Part shown: in pieces, positions 1-7,242 of the stretch
Position numbering within the stretch: the first letter of the stretch is position 1
Layout of the letters: every line of letters begins with the position of its first letter
Source of the DNA: Actinomadura sp. K4S16
GTDB taxonomy: Bacteria; Actinomycetota; Actinomycetes; Streptosporangiales; Streptosporangiaceae
Length of the DNA stretch: 64,000 bases
Assembly: GCF_008327685.1 (NCBI RefSeq)
Contig: NZ_BDDE01000015.1
Coordinates: 372,001 to 436,000, forward strand
Direction of reading: 5' to 3'
Notes under the pieces: generated by a model
Seen by the model: only the letters and a program-made list of their open reading frames with translations
The model's database searches: none
What the model was told of the DNA's origin: nothing
Translations under genes and position numbers: made by a program

Positions 1-314
1 GGCAGGGACAGCGCCACCTCGGTTTCCCCGCGGAACGTCGGCACGGTGGCGCCGACGCGCGCCCAGGTCAGGCCGTGCAGCGACCGGTCCCACATCTCCG
101 GCGGGCCGAACACCCCGGCGAGCCGGTCGCGCTCGGCGTCGTCGTAGCCGCGGCGCGCCGCCGCGATCGTCACCGTCGTGGTGAGCAGGACGCACTGCAC
201 GGGCCCGCCGTCCAGCCGCCGCAGCCCGACCCGCAGGCTCAGCGTCGGCGTAGCCGCGTACGCCTCCGCCTCGATCCCGAGCAGATCGAGCCCGAGCTCC
301 GGTGTCGAACTCAT
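1..314 (-). CDS. DUF6084 family protein, hydrogenase-locus accessory (3' end outside window)
   Basis: The reading frame starts at ATG 312-314 and runs open to the window edge, giving about 104 residues. The N-terminus reads as a beta-rich domain beginning MSSTPELGLDLLGIEAEAYA, which matches my memory of the DUF6084 family. That family sits in actinobacterial [NiFe]-hydrogenase loci next to DUF5947. It is the sixth gene of the minus-strand hydrogenase operon, separated from the 67-aa gene by 108 bases that hold two copies of a GC-rich repeat. Molecular role is unknown; context suggests assembly or stability of the enzyme. The C-terminus cannot be judged here. Confidence 0.75.
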   Translation of the reverse strand, partial: MSSTPELGLDLLGIEAEAYAATPTLSLRVGLRRLDGGPVQCVLLTTTVTIAAARRGYDDAERDRLAGVFGPPEMWDRSLHGLTWARVGATVPTFRGETEVALSL

Positions 315-326
315 GCTCCGCCTCCC

Positions 327-429
327 CGAGGGGGGACGCCCCCCCACGCCCCCCGCTTCGCTTCGCTCATGCCCTGCTCCTTCGAGGGGGGGCGACCCCC
401 CACGCCCCCCGGTTCGCTTCGCTCATGCC
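327..429. repeat. Two tandem 47-bp GC-rich hairpin repeats
   Basis: Copies at 327-373 and 383-429 are almost identical: a G6-7 run, a C6-7 run, a second C6 run, then the conserved end TTCGCTTCGCTCATGCC. Read on the minus strand each copy begins GGCATGAGCGAAGCGAA and ends in a G-rich/C-rich hairpin. The stop codon of the upstream 67-aa gene (423-425) lies inside the right copy. Similar stop-overlapping GAGCGAAGCGA elements followed by hairpins are frequent in high-GC actinobacterial genomes, so a terminator or mRNA-stability role inside the operon is likely. Confidence 0.75.
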
Positions 430-626
430 GGAGACAAATTCGGCATCGAGTCGAGGATCGGGCCGCGGGCCGCCGGGTTGATCCCCGTCGAGCGGGCCGC
501 GGTGGACGTGCCGTCGGGCAGGTGCCCGACCTGCTTGTCGTAGTTGCCCGTCGCGTTGCCCTCGTGGACGCCCCTCGTGTGCGAGGGCTTGTCGGGCGAG
601 ACGTCGGGCTTCCCCACCTTGATCAT
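423..626 (-). CDS. Small conserved hydrogenase-locus protein, 67 aa
   Basis: ATG 624-626 overlaps the TGA of the DUF5947 gene (ATGA), so translation is coupled. The protein has 67 residues, no membrane segment and no cysteine. It is rich in Gly, Pro, Asn and Ser, with segments such as HEGNATGNYDKQVGHLPDG, suggesting an extended or disordered adaptor. I recall small proteins of this kind in actinobacterial group 1h hydrogenase clusters, always beside DUF5947 and DUF6084, but no function is established. Its stop lies in the repeat element at 383-429. Confidence 0.75.
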   Translation of the reverse strand: MIKVGKPDVSPDKPSHTRGVHEGNATGNYDKQVGHLPDGTSTAARSTGINPAARGPILDSMPNLSPA

Positions 627-1291
627 CGTGTTCTCCTCTTCTCCTCGGTGCCTGCCTGCGCCGCCTTCCCACCGGCCGCCCTCAACTCCGCGAAGAACGC
701 GCCGATGCGCTCCCAGACCGCGTCGCCGCCGGTGAAGCCCGTCCAGTGCTCGCGCAGCAGGGCGGTGAGCCGGTAGCAGTCGTCGATCGGGAGGATCCAG
801 TGCTCGGCCGCGCCCCGCGCCCGGTGCACGACGAGCGCCTCCACGTCCGGGCGCAGCTCCGCCAGGACGGGGTTGGCGTCGGCCACGCGCCGCCAGTTCT
901 CCGCGTGCACGGCCGCGCGCAGCGCGCCGGCCGGGCTCGGGTAGCGGGCGGTGACCTCGCCCAGCTCCGAGACGGAGAAGAAGGCCAGGTCGACGGGGAT
1001 GCCGAGGCCCGCCCACAGCGGGCCGTCCAGCCGGAAGCCGGTCAGTTCGCGCCGCCGGTCCGGGACGAGCCGGTAGTGCCGCCCGCCCGCCGCCCGGCCG
1101 TCGAACAGCAGGGTGCACGCCCCGCACGCGCACAGCAGCTCGCCCTTGTCCAGGTCGAGCAGGTGCCGGTGCGCGCCGCGCACGGGTTCGGCGCACAGGT
1201 CGCACTGCTCCTCGGCCTCGGCCGCCGGCGGCGGGAGCGGCGGCGCCGAGGCCAGCGCCGCCAGCCTCGGCGTGGACAGCGCGGGCGTCAT
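623..1291 (-). CDS. DUF5947 family protein of the hydrogenase operon
   Basis: This is a 222-residue protein with an N-terminal rubredoxin-like metal site: CDLC near residue 30 and CACGAC about 25 residues later. A mixed alpha/beta domain follows, with a WILPIDDCYRL segment near residue 170. The four or five cysteines suggest an iron or zinc centre that could pass electrons from the hydrogenase or help cofactor insertion; this is inference. Its ATG (1289-1291) overlaps the stop of the NFU-like gene, and its own stop overlaps the next ATG. DUF5947 is known from [NiFe]-hydrogenase loci of actinobacteria. Confidence 0.85.
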   Translation of the reverse strand: MTPALSTPRLAALASAPPLPPPAAEAEEQCDLCAEPVRGAHRHLLDLDKGELLCACGACTLLFDGRAAGGRHYRLVPDRRRELTGFRLDGPLWAGLGIPVDLAFFSVSELGEVTARYPSPAGALRAAVHAENWRRVADANPVLAELRPDVEALVVHRARGAAEHWILPIDDCYRLTALLREHWTGFTGGDAVWERIGAFFAELRAAGGKAAQAGTEEKRRTR

Positions 1292-1773
1292 GCGCGGCTC
1301 CGCACCTGGTCCAGGGTGATCAGCACCTTCTCCGGCGCGGGCGCCTCGATCTCGACCCGCTCCAGTTCCGGCGCCGCGGCCAGGGCCGCCCGCTCCACGG
1401 CGTCCAGCACCGGGCGGGGCGCGGCGGCGCGCCCCTCGGTCGCGACCTTCAGCCGCACCGCCGCCCCGTCGATCCCGGCGAACTCCACCGACGTGCGGTG
1501 CTTGCCGAGGAACCCCTCCAGCGCGGCGAGCGCCCGCCCGACCCGCGCCTCCGGCGTCTCCGGGTGCAGGCCGTGCATGGCCAGCAGGTGGCCGACCAGC
1601 TCGTCGCCGGCGAGGGCGGAGGCGTCCGCGGTGAGCCGCACGATCCGGTCGAGGGCCTCCCCGTACAGCTCCACCAGCGCCTGGACGGCCTGGTGCGCCG
1701 CCGGGTCGAGGCCGTCGAGCAGCCCCTCCAGGCGCCGGACGTGCTCCCGCACGCGCTCGTCGTCCCAGCCCAT
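1288..1773 (-). CDS. NifU C-terminal-like protein lacking the CxxC motif
   Basis: The protein has 161 residues. The first 80 or so are helical; the C-terminal half has the strand-helix pattern of the NFU fold, with VEFAGIDGAAVRLKVAT followed by a helix and an LERVEIEAP strand. NFU proteins normally carry a CxxC that binds a bridging Fe-S cluster. This protein contains no cysteine at all, so it cannot hold a cluster itself and may instead be a structural chaperone for the hydrogenase. Its ATG shares one base with the TGA of the large-subunit gene (TGATG), which indicates coupled translation. Confidence 0.75.
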   Translation of the reverse strand: MGWDDERVREHVRRLEGLLDGLDPAAHQAVQALVELYGEALDRIVRLTADASALAGDELVGHLLAMHGLHPETPEARVGRALAALEGFLGKHRTSVEFAGIDGAAVRLKVATEGRAAAPRPVLDAVERAALAAAPELERVEIEAPAPEKVLITLDQVRSRA

Positions 1774-3578
1774 CAGTGCTCTTCCTGGGCGCCGAACATC
1801 GGGGAGTGCCGCTTCTCGATCGTCCGGCCGTTGCCGACGTACATGTGCACGCCGCACGGCAGGCACGGGTCGAAGCTGCGGACGGTCCGCATGATGTCGA
1901 TGCCCTTGAAGTCGTCCGGGCCGTTCTCCTCGAAGATCGGCTGGCCCTGGACGGCGTCCTCGTACGGGCCGGGCGTGCCGTAGGAGTCGCGCGGGCTGGC
2001 GTTCCACGGCGTCGGCGGGTACGGGTGGTAGTTGGCGATCTTGCCGTCGCGGATGACGAGGTGGTGCGACAGCACGCCGCGCACGGCCTCGTGGAACCCG
2101 CAGCCGATCGCCTCGTCCGGGACGTCGAAGTCGGTGAACACCTTCGTCCGCCCGCCCCTGACCTCGTCGAGGGCCTTCTCGGCGAAGTACAGCGCCATCC
2201 CCGCCGCGTAGGCGATGAAGTAGGCGCGGGCCCGGTCGCGCTCGATCGTGTTGGCGTACTGCGGCGGCTTCCACTCCAGGTTGACCTCCGGCATGCCGGG
2301 CGTCTTCGGCAGGTCGATCTGGACGCTGTGCCCGGTGGAGCGGACGTACGGGGTGTCCACCTCGCCGGCCAGCGCGGTCGCCCACAGCCGGGCGAGCGGC
2401 CCGCCGCCGGTGTCGAGGGCGAGGTGGTCGCCGGTCTCGGGGTGGCGCCAGCGCGGGCTCATCACCCAGCTGTACTTGCCGCCGTCGAGGTCGCGCTTCT
2501 GCGGGTTCGGCAGCGTCGTCTGGTTCCACGGGTGCCGCTGGTCGATCGGGTTGCCGAGCGGGTCCTCCTTGACGAAGGTCTCCTCGTTGACCCAGTCGTC
2601 GTAGTAGGAGCTGCCCAGCAGGATCCGCATGCCGAGGTTGATGTCGACCAGGTCCGTCGTGAGGAGCTCCCCGTCCACGACGATGCCCGGGGTGACGTAG
2701 GCGGCCCGCCCCCACTCGGACATGTGCCGGTAGTCGTAGTCGCAGACGTCCGGGTTCTGGAAGGCGCTCCAGCAGCCGAGCAGCGTCCGCCGCCGGCCGA
2801 CCTGGTCGTAGCCGGGCAGCGCCTCCAGGAAGAAGTCGAAGATGTCGTCGTTCATCGCGACGGCCCGCTTGACGAAGTCGAGGCAGCGCGTCAGCCGGAC
2901 GAGGTAGTCGGTGAACACCTGCGGCGTCGCGACCGTCCCCACGCCGCCCGGATACAGCGTCGACGGGTGGACGTGGCGCCCCTCCATCAGGCAGATCATC
3001 TCGCGGGTGATGCGGCTGAGCTGGAGGGCCTCCTTGTAGACCGAGCCCTCGAACGGGTTGAACGCCGTCATGATGTCGGCGATCTTGCGGAACCCGTGCA
3101 CGGAGCCGCGCGGCGCGTCGGTGTTCTTCGCCGTCGCCAGCAGGCTCGGGTTCGTCTCGGCGACCATCCGCTCGCAGAAGTCGACGAAGACCAGGTTGTC
3201 CTGGAAGAGCGTGTGGTCGAACATGTACTCGGCGGCCTCGCCGAGGTTGATGATCCAGTCGGCGAGCGGCGGGGGCTTTATCCCGTACGCCATGTTCTGT
3301 GCGTAGATAGAGCAGGTCGCGTGGTTGTCGCCGCAGATGCCGCAGATCCGGCTCGTGATGAAGTGCGAGTCGCGCGGGTCCTTGCCCTTCATGAACACGC
3401 TGTAGCCGCGGAAGATGGACGAGGTGCTCCGGCACTCGGCCACCTGCCCGTTCGCGAAATCGATCTTGGTGTAGATGCCGAGGTTGCCGACGATCCGGGT
3501 GATCGGGTCGAACGCCACCTCCACGAGGCCCGCCTGCGTGGCCGCCCGTTCGCCGCGCGCCGCCGTCCCCTGCTTCAT
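1773..3578 (-). CDS. hhyL: [NiFe]-hydrogenase large subunit, group 1h type
   Basis: The 601-residue catalytic subunit splits H2 at a Ni-Fe(CN)2CO centre. Both ligand motifs are intact: SRICGICGDNH (Cys79, Cys82) and DPCLPCGVH (Cys572, Cys575). A 23-residue tail follows His578 and is presumably cut off by a maturation endopeptidase after nickel insertion; no such protease gene is in the window. Length and sequence match the high-affinity, oxygen-tolerant group 1h enzymes that scavenge atmospheric H2 in actinobacteria. It lies 129 bases downstream of the small subunit gene and is translationally coupled to the NFU-like gene. Confidence 0.95.
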   Translation of the reverse strand: MKQGTAARGERAATQAGLVEVAFDPITRIVGNLGIYTKIDFANGQVAECRSTSSIFRGYSVFMKGKDPRDSHFITSRICGICGDNHATCSIYAQNMAYGIKPPPLADWIINLGEAAEYMFDHTLFQDNLVFVDFCERMVAETNPSLLATAKNTDAPRGSVHGFRKIADIMTAFNPFEGSVYKEALQLSRITREMICLMEGRHVHPSTLYPGGVGTVATPQVFTDYLVRLTRCLDFVKRAVAMNDDIFDFFLEALPGYDQVGRRRTLLGCWSAFQNPDVCDYDYRHMSEWGRAAYVTPGIVVDGELLTTDLVDINLGMRILLGSSYYDDWVNEETFVKEDPLGNPIDQRHPWNQTTLPNPQKRDLDGGKYSWVMSPRWRHPETGDHLALDTGGGPLARLWATALAGEVDTPYVRSTGHSVQIDLPKTPGMPEVNLEWKPPQYANTIERDRARAYFIAYAAGMALYFAEKALDEVRGGRTKVFTDFDVPDEAIGCGFHEAVRGVLSHHLVIRDGKIANYHPYPPTPWNASPRDSYGTPGPYEDAVQGQPIFEENGPDDFKGIDIMRTVRSFDPCLPCGVHMYVGNGRTIEKRHSPMFGAQEEH

Positions 3579-3707
3579 GACTCGCCCCGCTTCATCGCTC
3601 GCCCCTGTTCCGCGGCCCGTCCGCCGTCCCCGGCGCGGCCGTCCTCCGCTCGTGTCTTTCCTGGTCGGGCCGTGCCGCCGCCGGCCCGGCGGCGGTACGG
3701 CCGCCGC

Positions 3708-4757
3708 TCACTGGTGCGGCCAGCGGGGCTGGTAGCCGCTGGTCAGCCGCTCCCGGTTGTGGCGCCACTTCGGCTCCCGGTTCGCGCCCCTGTTGGTGAT
3801 CGACCGCATCGTCCGGATGAACGGCCCGTAGGACCTCAGCAGCGTGGTGGACAGGCTCGCCCCGGGCGGCTCGTCCATGAACGGCATGAACTTGTCCGGG
3901 AAGCCGGGCATCGTGCAGCCGATGCAGATGCCGCCCACGTTGGGGCAGCCGCCGACGCCGTCCATCCAGCCGCGCTTGGTGACGTTGCAGTTCACCACCG
4001 GGCCCCAGCAGCCGATCTTGACCTGGCACTTCGGCGAGTTGTAGTCGCGCGCGAAGTCGGCCTGCTCGTAGTAGGCGGCGCGGTCGCAGCCCTCGTGGAC
4101 GGTCTTGCCGAACAGCCACGTCGGCCGCAGCTTCTCGTCCAGCGGGATGACCGGCGCCAGCCCGGCCGCCTGGTGCAGCACCCAGAGCAGCGTCTCCATG
4201 AAGTTGTCCGGCTGGACCGGGCAGCCCGGCACGTTCACGATCGGCAGCCCGCCCGCGGAGCGGAAGTCCCAGCCGAGGTAGTCGGCGAGGCCCATGCATC
4301 CGGTCGGGTTGCCCGCCATCGCGTGGATGCCGCCGTAGGTCGCGCAGGTCCCGGCCGCGACGACCGCCCACGCCTTCGGCGCGAGCCGGTCGATCCACTC
4401 GTTCAGCGTGATCGGCTCGCCGGTCTCCGGGTCGTTGCCCATCGACGTCCAGTAGCCGTCCCCGTTGATGTTCTCGTTCGGGATCGAGCCCTCGACGACG
4501 AGGACGAACGGCGACAGCTCGCCGCGCGCGGCCTGGCGGAACGCCTCCATGAACTCGTCGCCGTTCTCGTAGGCCAGCACCTTGTTGTGCAGGTGGACCT
4601 TCGGCAGGCCCGGTATCGCGCCGAGGACGACGTCCTCGATGCTCGGCAGCGAGGCCGCGGTCACCGAGACCGTGTCCCCGTCGCAGCTCATTCCCTCGGA
4701 CGTCCACAGAATGTGGATCTCGTCCGTCAGCGGCTCCGCCGGAGCGACGCTCGTCAT
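3708..4757 (-). CDS. hhyS: [NiFe]-hydrogenase small subunit, group 1h type
   Basis: The 349-residue electron-transfer subunit starts at ATG 4755-4757; longer forms only add a low-complexity N-terminus. There is no Tat signal, unlike classical membrane-bound uptake hydrogenases. The proximal cluster motif is SEGMSCDGD, with Asp where most enzymes have the second Cys. This 3Cys-1Asp pattern is known for the group 1h (formerly group 5) actinobacterial-type enzyme. Further ligands are in GTCATYGG, NPTGCMG and NVPGCPVQ, and the medial and distal clusters use Cys residues in KIGCWGPVVNC and GGCPNVGGICIGC. It is the first gene of the operon, divergent from hypA. Confidence 0.95.
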   Translation of the reverse strand: MTSVAPAEPLTDEIHILWTSEGMSCDGDTVSVTAASLPSIEDVVLGAIPGLPKVHLHNKVLAYENGDEFMEAFRQAARGELSPFVLVVEGSIPNENINGDGYWTSMGNDPETGEPITLNEWIDRLAPKAWAVVAAGTCATYGGIHAMAGNPTGCMGLADYLGWDFRSAGGLPIVNVPGCPVQPDNFMETLLWVLHQAAGLAPVIPLDEKLRPTWLFGKTVHEGCDRAAYYEQADFARDYNSPKCQVKIGCWGPVVNCNVTKRGWMDGVGGCPNVGGICIGCTMPGFPDKFMPFMDEPPGASLSTTLLRSYGPFIRTMRSITNRGANREPKWRHNRERLTSGYQPRWPHQ

Positions 4758-4938
4758 CGCTTCCCCCCTCGACCGGCTGCGGTCATCACCTCTTGCGGTT
4801 GCCCTGCGGGAACGGCGCGAAACACCGCCCGAAAAGCGCCTCAACCCCTTTCCTCGGTTCGGTAAACACACCGTTTGAACTGGGGAGATCGGGGCAGCAG
4901 AACGGCGGTGGGGCAATGGAAGCGGGCCGGGAGGACGC
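4758..4938. promoter_or_regulatory. Divergent promoter region between hydrogenase operon and hypAB
   Basis: These 181 bases separate the small-subunit ATG from the hypA GTG, so both promoters must lie here. The stretch around 4845-4900 is AT-richer than its flanks. It contains CGGTAAACACACCG at 4860-4873, with CGGT/ACCG arms, which could be part of an operator. GGGAGGA just before 4939 is the hypA ribosome site. No regulator gene is adjacent. Confidence 0.4.
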
Positions 4939-5277
4939 GTGCACGAATTGGCCGTCACGGAGAGCGTCATAGCGGCAATTTCCACCCAATTGCCCGATTC
5001 GCGGGTGGTGGTGGTCCACCTCGAAATAGGGAGACTTTCCGGAGTCATGCCGGACGCGGTGCGTTTCTGCTTCGAACTGGCCGGCGAGGGGACGTGCGTC
5101 GAGGGCGCGCGGCTCGACATCACCGAGCCGGAGGGCGTCGGCGACTGCACCGCCTGCGGGGCCTCGTTCCCCGCGCGCGATCCGCTCGCGGTGTGCCCGT
5201 GCGGCAGTGCCGACGTGGTCATCAGCGGCGGCGCCGACCTGACGATCAAGGCGGTGGAGGTCGCCGACGATGTGTGA
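4939..5277 (+). CDS. hypA: Hydrogenase nickel insertion protein HypA
   Basis: The 112-residue protein starts at GTG 4939 with a strong GGGAGGA site upstream. It delivers nickel to the hydrogenase large subunit together with HypB. His2 and Glu3 (MHEL) form the conserved nickel site. The structural zinc site is Cys70, Cys73, Cys86 and Cys88; the second pair is spaced CxC (CPCGS). The gene overlaps hypB by 8 bases. The remaining maturation genes hypCDEF and the endopeptidase are not in this window. Confidence 0.95.
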   Translation: MHELAVTESVIAAISTQLPDSRVVVVHLEIGRLSGVMPDAVRFCFELAGEGTCVEGARLDITEPEGVGDCTACGASFPARDPLAVCPCGSADVVISGGADLTIKAVEVADDV

Positions 5278-6076
5278 GAACTGCGGCTGCGACGGCGAGG
5301 ACGCCGCGCGCCTGACGACCCTGACGGCCCCCGGGCACGTCCACGGCGAAACCGCCGGGCACGTCCACGGGCACGTCCACGATCTCGTACACGACCTGGA
5401 GGACGACCTCGGGGAGGAGGAGGGGCACGTCGTGCCGCTGGGCCGCAGGGTGCTGGCCCGCAACGACGAGCTGGCCGGCCGGAACCGGGCGTGGCTGGCC
5501 GAACGCGGCATCGTCGCGCTCAACGTGATGAGCTCCCCCGGTTCGGGGAAGACCACGCTGCTGGAGCGCACGGTCGCCGACCTGAGCCGCGACCGTCCGA
5601 TCTCGGTGATCGAGGGCGACCAGGAGACGCTGCTGGACGCGCGGCGCCTCACCGCGGCCGGGGCCCGGACCGTCCAGGTCAACACGGGCGCCGGCTGCCA
5701 TCTCGACGCCGGGATGGTGGCCGGGGCGCTGGCCGCGCTGGCCCCGCCGGACGGCTCCACGGTGTTCGTCGAGAACGTCGGCAACCTCGTCTGCCCGGCG
5801 CTGTTCGACCTCGGCGAGCGGGCCCGCGTCGTGCTCATGTCCGTCACCGAGGGCGACGACAAGCCGCTGAAGTACCCGCACATGTTCCGCGGCGCGGACG
5901 TCCTGCTGGTCAACAAGACCGACCTGCTGCCGTACGTCGACTTCGACATGGACGCCTGCCGGGACGCGGCCCGCCGGCTGTGCCCCGGGCTGCGCGTGCT
6001 GCCCGTCTCGGCGACCCGCGGCGACGGCCTGGACGCCTGGTACGACTGGCTCGCCGAGACGGCGTCCGGCGCCTGA
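5270..6076 (+). CDS. hypB: Hydrogenase nickel incorporation GTPase HypB
   Basis: This 268-residue SIMIBI-class GTPase partners HypA in nickel delivery. The N-terminus carries CENCGC (high-affinity nickel site) and a histidine-rich stretch around residues 23-41 that probably stores nickel. The P-loop is PGSGKTT at about 90-96, followed by EGDQET (switch) and NKTDLL (guanine specificity). The gene starts inside hypA, so the two are co-translated. It ends 76 bases before the aldo/keto reductase gene, which has its own promoter. Confidence 0.96.
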   Translation: MCENCGCDGEDAARLTTLTAPGHVHGETAGHVHGHVHDLVHDLEDDLGEEEGHVVPLGRRVLARNDELAGRNRAWLAERGIVALNVMSSPGSGKTTLLERTVADLSRDRPISVIEGDQETLLDARRLTAAGARTVQVNTGAGCHLDAGMVAGALAALAPPDGSTVFVENVGNLVCPALFDLGERARVVLMSVTEGDDKPLKYPHMFRGADVLLVNKTDLLPYVDFDMDACRDAARRLCPGLRVLPVSATRGDGLDAWYDWLAETASGA

Positions 6077-6092
6077 CCGCGCTTGACCGCGC

Positions 6093-6123
6093 TTGACCTG
6101 GAGCGCGCTCCAGCACCTAGCGT
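6093..6123 (+). promoter_or_regulatory. MerR-type promoter with 19-bp spacer and dyad operator
   Basis: A -35 element TTGACC (6093-6098) and a -10 element TAGCGT (6118-6123) are 19 bases apart. A perfect palindrome CTGGAGCGCGCTCCAG (6098-6113) fills the spacer. An over-long spacer filled by a dyad is the hallmark of MerR-family activation. The start codon of the aldo/keto reductase is 30 bases further on, preceded by GAGGAG. Confidence 0.75.
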
Positions 6124-6152
6124 TCCTCGCGTTCGCCTAACGAGGAGCACGC

Positions 6153-7193
<1,041 letters not shown>

Positions 7194-7203
7194 ACGCAAG
7201 GCC

Positions 7204-7233
7204 CCGGCCCCGGCGTGACCGCGCCGGGGCCGG
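7204..7233. terminator. Bidirectional hairpin between convergent genes
   Basis: A perfect 12-bp stem (CCGGCCCCGGCG at 7204-7215 and CGCCGGGGCCGG at 7222-7233) closes a 6-base loop. It sits between the 3' ends of the aldo/keto reductase and the acyl-CoA dehydrogenase. There is no T tract, which is usual for high-GC actinobacteria. Confidence 0.75.
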
Positions 7234-7242
7234 ACCGTCCCG

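Noticed and set aside
1776..4865. A plus-strand open frame of more than 1000 codons opposite the hydrogenase genes
   Set aside because: Its sequence is low-complexity Arg/Val/Asp-rich, the mirror of the real genes whose motifs are intact; long antisense frames are expected at this GC content.
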